The translations under genes were made by a program, and so were the position numbers. A stretch of DNA of 64,000 nt, taken from assembly GCA_012270975.1 (NCBI GenBank), contig JAAXHH010000032.1:20729-84728 (forward strand), read 5' to 3'. Each line of letters starts with the position of its first letter. The first letter of the stretch is position 1. The stretch is from Candidatus Latescibacterota bacterium (GTDB lineage: Bacteria > JAAXHH01). Shown in pieces: positions 20,114 to 29,802 of the stretch. The notes under the pieces were generated by a model. It was not told the origin of the DNA. It saw only the letters and a program-made list of their open reading frames with translations, and searched no databases.

Positions 20114-21173
20114 AAGGCAGATCCACGATTTCGGCGCCGGCCAGGCCGCCGTCCACCGCTACACCCACAGGTCCGCCCGACTCCCTGTACCTCCGCCGGA
20201 CGAATCCCAGCGCGATGATGCCACGCACCGCCCGTCCATGGACCGCCGTGGTGATCCAGCCCGCGTCCTTGCCGTCCTTCTGAATCAAGGCATCCCGTTC
20301 GGGCAGCATTTCCCCGTTTATGGTAAGGCCCGACAGCATTCGGTTGGGGCGTCCCCGGTGCTCCATCATCACGACCGGTTCCTGGCCGATGTAGCACCCC
20401 TTGGTAAAACTGACCGCCCGGTCCTTCACCGCTTCGTTGGGAATGATGCGATCGTCCAGTTCCGCTGTGCAGCGGGGGATGCCCGCTTCCACGCGAAGCA
20501 CTTCGAGCGCATCGAAACCGATTGGGACGCAGGAGGCATCTCCCTCGCCGCCGAGCAGCGCCTTCCAGATCTCGTCCGCGCTTTCGGCGGGGACGTACAC
20601 GTCAAAGTCCCGTTCGCCCGTCCGGTGGGACCGCGCCACGGTCACGGCCAGGCCGTTCCATGCTATCTCGGCATGTCCGCAGGGGGGAAGCGGGTCCATG
20701 GGGCCGGTCACGCGCTGGAGGCAGGCCTCCGCGTTCCTGCCGTACACGCCGATCAATCCGTACTGCGTGGTGACCTCCTCGAATTCGACGTCGTCGATGA
20801 GGGCGTAACGGTCGAGCGTGTCCCGCAGGACACCCGCCATTCCGGGTTCCACGTCGATGAGCAGGTCCTCCTCGCGTACATAGACCGTCATGTCCGAGAT
20901 GATTTTTCCCTGGGGCGTCAGCATGCAGGCATAGACGCCCTCGCCGGGGCCTAGCTGCGCCACGTCGTTGGTCACCACGCGGTGCAGGAAGTTCTGACGG
21001 TCTCCGCCCGTCATGCGCAGTTTGCCGCGGTGGGAAAGGTCACACGCGCCGGCGGCGGTCCGGACCGACCGGTATTCGGCGGCGGCGTCCCCGTAGTGAA
21101 GCACGGCCGGCCGGCCGTGGAAGTCGCCCGCGACCGCGCCGAGATCGTCGTGGCTTATGGTCGTTTCAAGCAT
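20094..21173 (-). CDS. ygfZ: YgfZ/GcvT-like folate-binding protein
   Basis: Tetrahydrofolate-dependent protein that helps maintain iron-sulfur enzymes such as MiaB. The 359-residue GcvT fold ends with the family signature [17 protein letters not shown] near residue 276, which separates YgfZ from true aminomethyltransferases. The N-terminal [19 protein letters not shown] is shared by the whole superfamily, so a divergent aminomethyltransferase was considered; the KGCYIGQE box and lack of gcvH/gcvP neighbours favour YgfZ. It is divergent from glyS. Confidence 0.88.
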   Translation of the reverse strand: MLETTISHDDLGAVAGDFHGRPAVLHYGDAAAEYRSVRTAAGACDLSHRGKLRMTGGDRQNFLHRVVTNDVAQLGPGEGVYACMLTPQGKIISDMTVYVREEDLLIDVEPGMAGVLRDTLDRYALIDDVEFEEVTTQYGLIGVYGRNAEACLQRVTGPMDPLPPCGHAEIAWNGLAVTVARSHRTGERDFDVYVPAESADEIWKALLGGEGDASCVPIGFDALEVLRVEAGIPRCTAELDDRIIPNEAVKDRAVSFTKGCYIGQEPVVMMEHRGRPNRMLSGLTINGEMLPERDALIQKDGKDAGWITTAVHGRAVRGIIALGFVRRRYRESGGPVGVAVDGGLAGAEIVDLPFVDPGS

Positions 21174-21298
21174 CTGTGCACCGGGTGTTGAATCAGGGTC
21201 CCGAAAGAAAGGAATGCACCGTGAAAACGCTATGTATCAATGCGCGGGGCCCCCGCTCCTGTCAATCTATATTTTCGGCGTGGCAGGGGCCTTTAAGG

Positions 21299-21327
21299 TT
21301 GACACTTCGCCGGGTTTTCGTTATGCT
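21299..21327 (+). promoter_or_regulatory. Sigma-70-type promoter for glyS
   Basis: TTGACA (21299-21304), 17-bp spacer and TATGCT (21322-21327) lie about 78 bp before the glyS start in the ygfZ-glyS divergent gap. Confidence 0.7.
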
Positions 21328-21404
21328 GAACGCGTTGTGCGCGGCACGCCGGAAGTGCCGCGTTATCCGATATCTCCCCTTCATCAAGATCGGAAAGGAC
21401 CGCG

Positions 21405-23003
21405 GTGCCCGCCGTCTCGCTGGAACAACTCGTATCGCTCTGCAAGCGCCGCGGAATCATCTACCCGGGCTCCGAAATCTACGGTGGGCTGCAGGGACTG
21501 TACGACTACGGCCCGGTGGGCGTCGAACTGAAGAACAACATCGTGGATTCCTGGTGGCGGAGGAACGTCTATGAACGGGATGACATGGAGGGACTCGACA
21601 GCGCCATCCTGATGAATCCGCTGACCTGGAAGTATTCGGGCCACGAGGAAACCTTCGTCGACCCCCTGGTGGACTGCCGGAAGTGCCAGGGCCGTTGGCG
21701 CGCCGACCAGGTTGGGGGAAGCTGCCCCGCGTGCGGTTCCACGGACCTGACCGAACCGCGGCCCTTCAACCTGATGTTCAAGACCCAGGTGGGTCCGGTC
21801 TCTGAAGAGGACGCCTACGCGTACCTGCGTCCGGAAACGGCCCAGGGCATATTCGTCAATTTCAACAACGTACTGACCACCACGGCGCGCAAGCTGCCCT
21901 TCGGCATCGCCCAGGTGGGCAAGGGGTTCCGCAACGAGATCAATCCCCGCAACTTCCTGTTCCGCGTCCGCGAGTTCGACATGCTGGAGATCGAGTTCTT
22001 CGTCCATCCCGGTACCGAGGACGAATGGCAGGACCGTTGGCTGGAGGACCGCCTCGCCTGGTGGGAACACATCGGCGTCAGCGGGGACAACATCCAGATC
22101 CTTGACGTTCCGCGGGAGGATCTCGCCCACTACTCCAAGAAGACCTACGACCTGATGTACCGGTATCCCTCCCTAGGTTTCGAGGAACTGGAGGGCATTG
22201 CGAGCCGGACGGACTTCGACCTGGGCGCCCACACGCGGTACCAGGAGCAGTACGACCTCACGGCGCAGGTCCCGGAAAACCCATCCAGCACGACGCGGCT
22301 CTCCTATTTCGATCCGCAGGCGAACCGCCACGTGATCCCCTTCGTGGTCGAGCCGTCGGCGGGGGTCGGCCGCTGCCTGCTGGCCGTGCTCAGCGAAGCC
22401 TACGACGAATCCATGGTGAAGGCACCGCCGGAGGACAAGGCCTCCGGGATCGCCAGCGGGCTCGACGCGTTCAACGCCGCCGTCTCGGGGAACACCAAGC
22501 TGCCGGCCGACGCGCGGGACGCCCTGCTTGCCTTCGGTGAGTCCATTTCGAGCGAACTGCCCGAAAGCATGCCGCGCATCGACGCGCTCCTGGCCATGCC
22601 GGGCGCCGACCGGATCAAGGAGGGCAAGACGCTGAGGAACCTGTCCCAGAAGGTCATCGGCGACCACTACCGGACGGTGCTGCGGCTCAAGCCCCACCTG
22701 GCCCCGGTCAAGGTGGCGGTCTTTCCCCTGAAGCGGACCGACGACCGGATCGCGTCCACGGCCCGGGACATCCGCAAGTCGCTGCAGTCCGGGGGCAGGA
22801 TACGCACGGTATACGACGACACGGGCGCCATTGGAAAACTCTACCGTCGCCAGGACGAAATCGGCACCCCCCTGTGCGTCACGGTCGATTTCCAGACGAT
22901 CGACGACCGGACGGTGACGGTCCGCGACCGGGATACCATGGCGCAGGACCGGGTGGCCATCGACGAGTTGAAGGTATACGTGGAAGAAAAGCTCGCTTCG
23001 TGA
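21405..23003 (+). CDS. glyS: Glycyl-tRNA synthetase, dimeric (alpha2) type
   Basis: A 532-residue class II synthetase of the type found in eukaryotes, archaea and many bacteria, not the alpha2-beta2 form. GGLQGLYDYGPVGVELKNN, the zinc ribbon CRKC...CPAC (about 81-106), motif 2 GKGFRNEINPRNFLFRVREF and motif 3 EPSAGVGRCLL are present, followed by the anticodon-binding domain. An insertion of about 100 residues after motif 3 (from AYDESMVKAPP) precedes LKPHLAPVKVAVFPL. The GTG at 21405 follows the Shine-Dalgarno AAAGGA. The 3' end is followed by 20-bp repeats. Confidence 0.95.
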   Translation: MPAVSLEQLVSLCKRRGIIYPGSEIYGGLQGLYDYGPVGVELKNNIVDSWWRRNVYERDDMEGLDSAILMNPLTWKYSGHEETFVDPLVDCRKCQGRWRADQVGGSCPACGSTDLTEPRPFNLMFKTQVGPVSEEDAYAYLRPETAQGIFVNFNNVLTTTARKLPFGIAQVGKGFRNEINPRNFLFRVREFDMLEIEFFVHPGTEDEWQDRWLEDRLAWWEHIGVSGDNIQILDVPREDLAHYSKKTYDLMYRYPSLGFEELEGIASRTDFDLGAHTRYQEQYDLTAQVPENPSSTTRLSYFDPQANRHVIPFVVEPSAGVGRCLLAVLSEAYDESMVKAPPEDKASGIASGLDAFNAAVSGNTKLPADARDALLAFGESISSELPESMPRIDALLAMPGADRIKEGKTLRNLSQKVIGDHYRTVLRLKPHLAPVKVAVFPLKRTDDRIASTARDIRKSLQSGGRIRTVYDDTGAIGKLYRRQDEIGTPLCVTVDFQTIDDRTVTVRDRDTMAQDRVAIDELKVYVEEKLAS

Positions 23004-23010
23004 GCCGTAC

Positions 23011-23080
23011 CGCCCCGGCGGTTAACGGACCGCCTCGGCGGTAAACGGACTGCCCCGGCGGTAAACGGACCGCCCCGGCG
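23011..23080 (+). repeat. 20-bp tandem repeat array after glyS
   Basis: Three full units (23011, 23031, 23051) and half a fourth, each with CGCCCCGGCGG followed by TAAACGGAC, differ at one or two positions. Neighbouring GGCGG and CCGCC blocks can pair, so the transcript could form a row of short hairpins. The array fills almost the whole gap between the glyS stop and the ribosome-binding site of the next gene. Confidence 0.92.
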
Positions 23081-23107
23081 GCGCTAGAGATGAGAAAGGA
23101 GTACTAC

Positions 23108-24280
23108 ATGGCACGCAACATCAACGTGGGTCTGGTGGGTTATTCGTTCATGGGCAAGGCGCACAGCCACGCCTTCAAGGACATGTCCTTCTTCTTTCCG
23201 GATGCGGCCGGCGTGCCGGTCATGAAGGCCATTTGCGGCCGGAACGAGGAGAATGTCAGGGGCGCGGCCGCCGAGTTCGGCTGGGAAGGATACGAGACCG
23301 ACTGGAAGACGCTGATCGCCCGGGACGACATCGACCTCATCGACGTTTCGACGCCGGGCGACAGCCACGCGGAGATCGCCATCGCCGCCGCAGAGGCGGG
23401 CAAGCACGTATTCTGCGAGAAACCGTTGGCCAACAGCCTGGCGGAGGCCCGCGCCATGGCCGAAGCCGTCAACCGGGCGGGCGTGAAGAGCATGGTAGCC
23501 TATAATTACCGCCGGGTGCCCGCCGTCGCGCTGGCCAAGCGGCTCATCGAAGAAGGGCGCATCGGCGAGGTATACCACTGGCGCGCCGTCTACCTGCAGG
23601 ACTGGATCATGGACCCCGATTTCCCACTGGTGTGGCGTCTGCAGAAGGAAAAGGCCGGCTCAGGGCCCCACGGCGACCTGAACGCCCACATCATCGACCT
23701 GGCCCGGTATCTCATCGGCGAGATCACCGAGGTGACCGGCATGCAGGAGACCTTCATCAAGGAGCGCCCCATTGTCGATGAGATCGATTCGGCCCTCGGC
23801 GCCAGCGCCGGGACTTCCACGCGGACGGGACCGGTGACCGTGGATGACACGACCCTGGCGCTCGCCCGGTTCGAGAACGGCGCCGTGGGCTCCTTCGAAG
23901 CCACGCGGTTCGCCGGCGGACGCCGCAACGGAAACCGTTTCGAGATCAACGGCAGCAAGGGTTCCATCGCCTTCAACCTGGAGAAGATGAACGAGCTTCA
24001 GTACTACAACCGGGAAGACGAGGACCACGTTCAGGGCTTCCGCGAGATCATCGTGACCGAAGGCGTCCACCCCTACATGGACCGGTGGTGGCCGCCCGGG
24101 CACATCATCGGCTGGGAACACACCTTCATCCACGAGGTGTACGATCTCATGCAGGCCATCGCCGGCGCCGACGACAACCTCCATCCGGACTTCGACGAAG
24201 GCGTCCGGGATCAGGCCGTGCTGGAAGCCGTTTCGCTATCGGCGGAAAACGGCGCCTGGGTCAGGATCGCCGACCTTTAG
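23108..24280 (+). CDS. Gfo/Idh/MocA-family oxidoreductase
   Basis: An NAD(P)-dependent sugar or cyclitol dehydrogenase. The Rossmann start is VGLVGYSFMGKAHSHAF, then CEKPLANSLAEA, the conserved EKP lysine motif, and DLNAHIIDLARYLIGEI in the C-terminal domain. The start at 23108 follows AAAGGAG. The 390-residue length is normal. It lies 87 bp before a xylose-isomerase-like protein and likely acts with it in sugar or inositol breakdown; the exact substrate cannot be read from sequence. Confidence 0.88.
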   Translation: MARNINVGLVGYSFMGKAHSHAFKDMSFFFPDAAGVPVMKAICGRNEENVRGAAAEFGWEGYETDWKTLIARDDIDLIDVSTPGDSHAEIAIAAAEAGKHVFCEKPLANSLAEARAMAEAVNRAGVKSMVAYNYRRVPAVALAKRLIEEGRIGEVYHWRAVYLQDWIMDPDFPLVWRLQKEKAGSGPHGDLNAHIIDLARYLIGEITEVTGMQETFIKERPIVDEIDSALGASAGTSTRTGPVTVDDTTLALARFENGAVGSFEATRFAGGRRNGNRFEINGSKGSIAFNLEKMNELQYYNREDEDHVQGFREIIVTEGVHPYMDRWWPPGHIIGWEHTFIHEVYDLMQAIAGADDNLHPDFDEGVRDQAVLEAVSLSAENGAWVRIADL

Positions 24281-24367
24281 ACAAGATGCCGGCGCGGGGA
24301 GCTCGTCGTCAACCGGTGGCGCCCGCGCCGTACGTGCCGAACATGAAACCGAAAGGAGCAAGCAACC

Positions 24368-25369
24368 ATGTCCCGTCCCGTAACGCTATTTACCGGCCAG
24401 TGGGCGGACCTCACGCTGGACACCCTCGCCGGGAAGGCGGCGAGCTGGGGATTCGACGGTCTCGAGCTGGCCTGCTGGGGTGACCATTTCGACGTGCGAC
24501 AGGGCGCCGAAAGCAGGGCGTACTGCGAAGACCGAAGGGCACTGCTCGACAGGCACGGCCTGCAGATATTCTCCATCAGCAACCATCTCGCCGGGCAGGC
24601 GGTCTGCGACCTGATCGATTCCCGCCACGAGGCGATTCTCCCGCCGCATGTCTGGGGGGATGGGGATCCGGAAGGCGTGCGGCAGCGCGCGGCCGAAGAG
24701 ATGAAACTGACCGCACGGGCCGCGGCCAACATGGGCCTCAGCGTGGTCAACGGGTTCACCGGCTCGTCGATCTGGCACCTGCTCTACTCCTTCCCGCCCG
24801 TGGATTCCGCATCGATCGACGCGGGGTACGAGGACTTCGCGGCGCGCTGGAATCCGATCCTGGACGTGTTCGACGAGGTCGGCGTGAAGTTCGGCCTGGA
24901 AGTGCATCCAACGGAAATCGCCTTCGATATCTCCTCCGCCGGACGAGCGCTGGACGCCCTGGACAACCGTGAAGCCTTCGGCTTCAACTACGATCCCAGC
25001 CACTTCGGCTACCAGGGGGTGGACTACGTCGAGTTCATCCGGACCTTCAGGGACCGGATTTACCACGTCCACATGAAAGACGTCTGGTGGTCGGAACGTC
25101 CGACCCGTGCGGGTGTATTCGGCGGCCACGTCAACTTCGGCCATTCCGACCGGTACTGGGATTTCCGGTCCCTCGGCCGCGGCAGCATCGATTTCGAGGA
25201 GATCATCCGAGCGCTCAACGAGATCGGGTACCAGGGTCCGCTCTCCATCGAGTGGGAGGACAGCGGCATGGACCGCGAGCACGGCGCCGAGGAGGCCTGT
25301 GCCTTCACGAAGGGTGTAGACTTTCCGCCTTCCGACGTGGCCTTCGACGCCGCCTTCGCGGAAGAATGA
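24368..25369 (+). CDS. Sugar phosphate isomerase/epimerase, TIM barrel
   Basis: An AP-endonuclease-2/xylose-isomerase-like TIM barrel of 333 residues. The metal-binding pattern shows as [36 protein letters not shown] and [13 protein letters not shown], in barrel order. The start at 24368 follows an AAAGGAGC ribosome-binding site. With the upstream Gfo/Idh/MocA gene it forms the pair commonly used for inositol and rare sugar catabolism. The following orphan binding protein may belong to the same unit. Confidence 0.86.
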   Translation: MSRPVTLFTGQWADLTLDTLAGKAASWGFDGLELACWGDHFDVRQGAESRAYCEDRRALLDRHGLQIFSISNHLAGQAVCDLIDSRHEAILPPHVWGDGDPEGVRQRAAEEMKLTARAAANMGLSVVNGFTGSSIWHLLYSFPPVDSASIDAGYEDFAARWNPILDVFDEVGVKFGLEVHPTEIAFDISSAGRALDALDNREAFGFNYDPSHFGYQGVDYVEFIRTFRDRIYHVHMKDVWWSERPTRAGVFGGHVNFGHSDRYWDFRSLGRGSIDFEEIIRALNEIGYQGPLSIEWEDSGMDREHGAEEACAFTKGVDFPPSDVAFDAAFAEE

Positions 25370-25424
25370 CCGAACGGCAGGATAGCGTCGCGGCGTAGTG
25401 GCTCACGGTAGACAAGAGGGTTCG

Positions 25425-27134
25425 ATGCGTCGATGGATACACGCCCTTATCGGTATCGCCGCGTTCTTCGCCGGGGCCTGCGGGTCGCCAGGTGACGGAG
25501 CCGGCACCGGAACCCAGGCGTCGCGCGTCAACGCGGTGGACCGGGAACTGCCGGCCGACGCCGCCCCGCTCAGCGAGCAGTTCATCCGGCTGAGCATGCT
25601 GGAGCCGTCCACCCTGGACGTGGGCATCTCCCTCTTCGACGCCCAGTTCAACGCCTTCCTCTTCGAATCCCTGCTGGTCTTCGACGAAGACATGGAGATC
25701 CGGGGCGCGGCGGCCGAGTCCTGGTCCGTGGCGGACGACCACGTGACCTGGACATTCAGGATCCGCGCCGGCGCGAAGTGGAGCGACGGCCGGCCGGTGA
25801 CCGCCCACGATTTCGAATGGTCCTTCCGCCGGCTGCTCGATCCCGCTCACGCCAACATCTTCGCCTACTTCTACTACCCGATCAAGGGCGCCCGGGCTTT
25901 CAACACGGGGCTGACGAGCGATGCATCGACCGTCGGCGTCCGGGCGGTGGACGACCGCACGCTGGTGATCGAAACCGAAGAGCCCTGTTCCTATTTCCCC
26001 TACATACTCACCTTTTTCACTTCCGTTCCGGCGCCCCGGTGGCAGGTTGAAAAGTACGGGATCCAGTGGTCCGAACCGGAATACTGCGTGTCGAATTCCA
26101 CCTGGCGCCTGGCGACCTGGGACAAGAGCGTCGGCATGACGTATACGCTCAATCCCCACTACAACGGACCGTGGAAGGGATATCTCGAGCGCATCGAGTT
26201 CACTTTCATCCTGCCGGGCTGGCGCGGGCTGCCCGCCTACGAAAACAGCGAATTCGACCGGATCGCAGTCCTGGGTCCCGATTACCATCACGCGCGCATG
26301 GATCCCGTCCTGAGCCGTGAATTGATCACCTATCCCAACTTCGGAACGTACTATACGATTTTCAAGACCACTGAGCCTCCCTACAACAACATCCGGCTGC
26401 GCCAGGCCCTCGCCCACGCCATCGACCGCGAGGCCATCTGCGACGTCGTCCTGGGCGGCGGCGCCACGCCGGCCTACGGCATGCTGCCGAAAGGGTTTCC
26501 CGGGTACCAGGTGGAGCGGATCCGTGAGTTTCAGGCGTTTGACCCGGAACTAGCCCGGCGGAGACTGGCGGAAGCGGGTTATCCCGACGGAAAGGGACTT
26601 CCCCCGCTCGAACTCTGGGTGCGGGGACAGCCGCCGACGCCGGACGAATGGAACGTGGTGGTCGCCATGCAGCAGATGTTCCAGGAGCACCTGGGGATCA
26701 AAGTGAATCTCCGCCAGCAGTCCACCAACGCCTTCAACGCCTTCATGCGCGACCACGAGATCCCGTGGGGATTTCTCTGGTTCAACATGGACTACCCGGA
26801 TCCCAGCGACATGATCGCCGTGCCCTGGCGCTCCCAGCCCGCGGGATCGGGCCGGCAGGACTGGAAACACGATGGTTTCGACCGTCTGGTAGATGCCGCC
26901 GCGCGGGAATTCGACGAGGAAAAACGCGTGGCCATGTACCAGGACGCCGAGGTGATCCTGGCCGAGGAAGCGGCGGGCGTGTTCCTGCACAACATGGTCA
27001 ATGCGACCCTGGTCAAGCCCTGGGTCATGGGCATCGGGGAGAACCGGTACGGCGACCGAAGGTGGAGCGGTTTCGCGCCGTCCTTCGCAACGCTGTACAT
27101 CGGAGAACAGGGGCAGGATTCGGGCCGGCGTTAG
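25425..27134 (+). CDS. Oligopeptide-type ABC transporter substrate-binding lipoprotein
   Basis: An SBP_bac_5 (OppA/DppA) family protein of 569 residues. The lipoprotein signal ends in FFAGACGS with the lipobox cysteine near residue 20. The family box AESWSVADDHVTWTFRIRAGAKWSDGRPVTAHDF starts near residue 97 in the mature part; IRLRQALAHAIDREAI and VLGGGATPAYGMLP follow. No permease or ATPase gene is adjacent, so it is an orphan binding protein. It could take up peptides, opines or oligosaccharides. Confidence 0.9.
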   Translation: MRRWIHALIGIAAFFAGACGSPGDGAGTGTQASRVNAVDRELPADAAPLSEQFIRLSMLEPSTLDVGISLFDAQFNAFLFESLLVFDEDMEIRGAAAESWSVADDHVTWTFRIRAGAKWSDGRPVTAHDFEWSFRRLLDPAHANIFAYFYYPIKGARAFNTGLTSDASTVGVRAVDDRTLVIETEEPCSYFPYILTFFTSVPAPRWQVEKYGIQWSEPEYCVSNSTWRLATWDKSVGMTYTLNPHYNGPWKGYLERIEFTFILPGWRGLPAYENSEFDRIAVLGPDYHHARMDPVLSRELITYPNFGTYYTIFKTTEPPYNNIRLRQALAHAIDREAICDVVLGGGATPAYGMLPKGFPGYQVERIREFQAFDPELARRRLAEAGYPDGKGLPPLELWVRGQPPTPDEWNVVVAMQQMFQEHLGIKVNLRQQSTNAFNAFMRDHEIPWGFLWFNMDYPDPSDMIAVPWRSQPAGSGRQDWKHDGFDRLVDAAAREFDEEKRVAMYQDAEVILAEEAAGVFLHNMVNATLVKPWVMGIGENRYGDRRWSGFAPSFATLYIGEQGQDSGRR

Positions 27135-27155
27135 GGTTCTGGTTGCCGGCAGCGA

Positions 27156-28055
27156 TCAGGCAAAGGGATCCAGGTCGAAGCCGGATTCCGGCCGGATCCG
27201 TTCCGCGCCTTCCGGCCAGTCCACGGGCCATTTCCATCCTGGAATCTCCAGGCTTTCGGCCCGAACCCGGTGCGCGGCGGCCCGGCGGTGCTCGCCCGGC
27301 GGCGCCGTGCTGACCTCCGAGCTGTGGAGCATGGTGGGGTAGTAGAAGGTGACGCTTCCCTCGCCCGCCGTGCAGTCGATGGCCTCGTGTTCGTGGGAGG
27401 CGACATAGTCCGCCAGTCCGCCCGGACCGCCTTGGCCGTCCTCGACGGCCGCCAGTTCGAGTGGCCCTTCGAGATAGGAGCCGGGGAGGACCTTCATGGC
27501 GCCGTTCTCGATGGTCTGCGGGTCCACGTTGATGCGGACGATGATGGTCTTCCTGAAATAGTCTTCCTTCCATTCGATATCGCCGGGTCGGACGTGCACG
27601 TGGCCGAACTGGGTCCAGTATCCCGTGAGGTCGGTGTCCCCGTCGTCCGGCGGGTCTACGATGAAAAAGGTATCCTGGTGCCAGCCGATCTCGGCATCCC
27701 CGCCGGCCACCTTGTCGAACATCGTGCCGATACTGGCGTGCCTGACCGGTTCGCCCAGCGCGCGTTCCAGCACACGGACGATGGCGGGATGCCGCGAGAA
27801 CCGGAGTCCGCCTTCGCACACGGCGTAGAGTTCCCACAACAGCCAGACCGTATCTCCTGATTTGCCCAGGAGCTTGTCGGTCGGCCGCCCCTTGTACGTC
27901 GCGACGCGGCTCGCTTCTTCTATGGTCCGGTCCAGGTGGGTCCGGAACTCCGCCATTTCTTCCGGCGAAAACACGCCTTCGACGGTCACGATGCCCTGGG
28001 TCTTCAGGACATCCACGGCGTCCTGCAAAGTAAGGACGGTGTCGCTCAGGTTCAC
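27156..28055 (-). CDS. Phytanoyl-CoA dioxygenase (PhyH) family protein
   Basis: A non-haem iron, 2-oxoglutarate-dependent oxygenase of 299 residues. The iron ligands are His-Asp in IGWHQDTFF near residue 123 and the distal His in MLHSSEVSTAPPGEHRRAA near 239. The N-terminal region (LKTQGIVTVEGVFSPEEMAEF) is the usual PhyH opening. Such genes are numerous in marine and sponge-associated uncultured bacteria, and substrates are mostly unknown. It converges on the binding-protein gene. Confidence 0.88.
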   Translation of the reverse strand: MNLSDTVLTLQDAVDVLKTQGIVTVEGVFSPEEMAEFRTHLDRTIEEASRVATYKGRPTDKLLGKSGDTVWLLWELYAVCEGGLRFSRHPAIVRVLERALGEPVRHASIGTMFDKVAGGDAEIGWHQDTFFIVDPPDDGDTDLTGYWTQFGHVHVRPGDIEWKEDYFRKTIIVRINVDPQTIENGAMKVLPGSYLEGPLELAAVEDGQGGPGGLADYVASHEHEAIDCTAGEGSVTFYYPTMLHSSEVSTAPPGEHRRAAAHRVRAESLEIPGWKWPVDWPEGAERIRPESGFDLDPFA

Positions 28056-28086
28056 GGGCAGCTCCTTCTTGTGATGCGTCGGGGTG

Positions 28087-29799
28087 CTAACGGTTCAGCC
28101 TGAGCGTTACGTCTTCCGTCTCCCACCCCGTTCGTATCTCTACAGTATCCGGGTGGACCATGGACCGCTCGGCGGGAATGAATGGCATCGCGGATCCGAA
28201 GTCATATCGTCCGTTTCCGTTCGCGTCGCGATAGGCCTGCAGGATGTACCGGCCGGGCAGGACCTGGTCGAATCGGAATCCGCCGGGGCCGGCCAGCCTG
28301 ATTTCCGACACGGCGTCCGAGTTCCGCTCGCGGTAAAGGCTAATCTCCACCGGTCCCGCCATCTCCACGTCTTCATCTTCGAACCGGCCTGACAACGAAC
28401 CGTATTCCGCGGGATCGATGGTGGAGAAGGTGTATGCCAGCGTATCGGGACGGTCGCCCGTGGTCTGCAGCGACTGGCCGAACACGTTGCTGACCAGGTC
28501 GGCCAGTACGAGGATCTCGTACTCGGCACTGGGCCATAGCAGGGTATCGGGCCGCATTGCGGCGACCGTGGGAGAAAGCCAGCGAAGATCCCCGCCGACC
28601 TCCTGGTCCGTGGAGTCCCGGAGGACCACGGCGTGCTCCTCCAGGGTAACGGGTTCGCTGAAAGAAAACCGGATTTCGGAAGACTGCGCGATATCCCGCG
28701 AACGGTCGCCCGGATGCACTTCCAGCAGCCTGGGCGGGGCGGGGTTCTCAGTGGACGATCCGGTGAACTCGGTGGAGTTCTCCGTCGAGTCGATAGGTTC
28801 CGCCCAGGTGTTTTCGAGCCCGGCCACGGTCAGTAGATACACCTTGTCGCGGACCTGGGGCGCCGTGATCAGCACGATGGTCGCCGGATCGGCCGGGTCC
28901 TGATACGCGGACTCGACCGCGAGGCTTTCTTCGTCCTCCACGCCGCTTATGACGTAGGAATCCACGTCCCGGACCAGGTCCCCGCTGGGCGCCTCGCTCA
29001 GGAAAACACTCAGTTCACGCATATGGGACGTCCGGGCGGAAACCACGTGCATGGCCGAGGTATCGTTTACGGCCATCCGAAACGACAGGGGACCGTCATC
29101 CATTTTTTCTTCCGAGAGGACAACGTCCCGGGCGGGTACCCCGACGGGGTCCACGTCCGCATCGTACAGGCGGTCTCTGCCCTGGTCCAAAAAGGCGAAA
29201 AAACGGTAACGGTCGGCCGAGAGATGGGTGAACGTGAACGTACCGTCTCTGCCGGCCTGGGTCAGGTAGTCCGGGGCCATGCGGGCCGGATCGGGTTCGG
29301 GCTTTCCGGTAAGGCTGTAGGCCCAGATGTAGGCGCTCCTGGCGGGAAGGCCGTCATGGACCGCCATGCCCTTGACCTCCCCCTGCTCGATGGTCGGGCC
29401 GGTCGACAGCGCATATACATAGGTGGAATCCATGCGGTTTCCTCCCACGTCCCTGATGCCGGTTCCCACCGTGATGATGTAGGTCCTTTCGCTTTGAATG
29501 GGCTCCTCGAACCGGACCGTGATCTCGTTGCCCCGCCAGTTTGCTTCGGCTTCGAATTCGACGATGGGTGCGATGAAGAGGTTGCCCTCGATGGAACGGG
29601 GTTCGATGCGTTCGTTGAAGGTAAGCTTCGGGGAAACGTCCAGCGGTACCTGGGTCGAGCCCGATGGCGGCTCGGTTTCTACTACGTAGGGCGGCAAACG
29701 GTCCCGGGGACCGCCGCGCGGCGGCCCTTCGCGCGCGCAGGCCAGTACGGTCATGCCGACCGAGAGCATCAAAGCGAGAATGACCGGGGTCCGGTTCAT
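28087..29799 (-). CDS. Ig-like (Big_5) domain lipoprotein
   Basis: A 570-residue secreted lipoprotein with signal MTVLACARE (lipobox Cys near 21). An N-terminal Big_5 domain shows PPSGSTQVPLDVSPKLTFNERI (starting near 44) and IRDVGGNRM; a second related domain begins near residue 342 (HPGDRSRDIAQSSEIRFSFSE). The middle and end carry carboxypeptidase-regulatory-like repeats (GTFTFTHLSADRYRFFAFLDQ; GFRFDQVLPGRYILQAYRD). Such proteins are common in Bacteroidota/FCB genomes; the function is unknown. It is separated by three bases from the recombinase gene upstream. Confidence 0.8.
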   Translation of the reverse strand: MNRTPVILALMLSVGMTVLACAREGPPRGGPRDRLPPYVVETEPPSGSTQVPLDVSPKLTFNERIEPRSIEGNLFIAPIVEFEAEANWRGNEITVRFEEPIQSERTYIITVGTGIRDVGGNRMDSTYVYALSTGPTIEQGEVKGMAVHDGLPARSAYIWAYSLTGKPEPDPARMAPDYLTQAGRDGTFTFTHLSADRYRFFAFLDQGRDRLYDADVDPVGVPARDVVLSEEKMDDGPLSFRMAVNDTSAMHVVSARTSHMRELSVFLSEAPSGDLVRDVDSYVISGVEDEESLAVESAYQDPADPATIVLITAPQVRDKVYLLTVAGLENTWAEPIDSTENSTEFTGSSTENPAPPRLLEVHPGDRSRDIAQSSEIRFSFSEPVTLEEHAVVLRDSTDQEVGGDLRWLSPTVAAMRPDTLLWPSAEYEILVLADLVSNVFGQSLQTTGDRPDTLAYTFSTIDPAEYGSLSGRFEDEDVEMAGPVEISLYRERNSDAVSEIRLAGPGGFRFDQVLPGRYILQAYRDANGNGRYDFGSAMPFIPAERSMVHPDTVEIRTGWETEDVTLRLNR

Positions 29800-29802
29800 A
29801 AA

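Noticed and set aside
23011..23080. CRISPR array
   Set aside because: The 20-bp units are directly adjacent with no spacers, so it is a simple tandem repeat.
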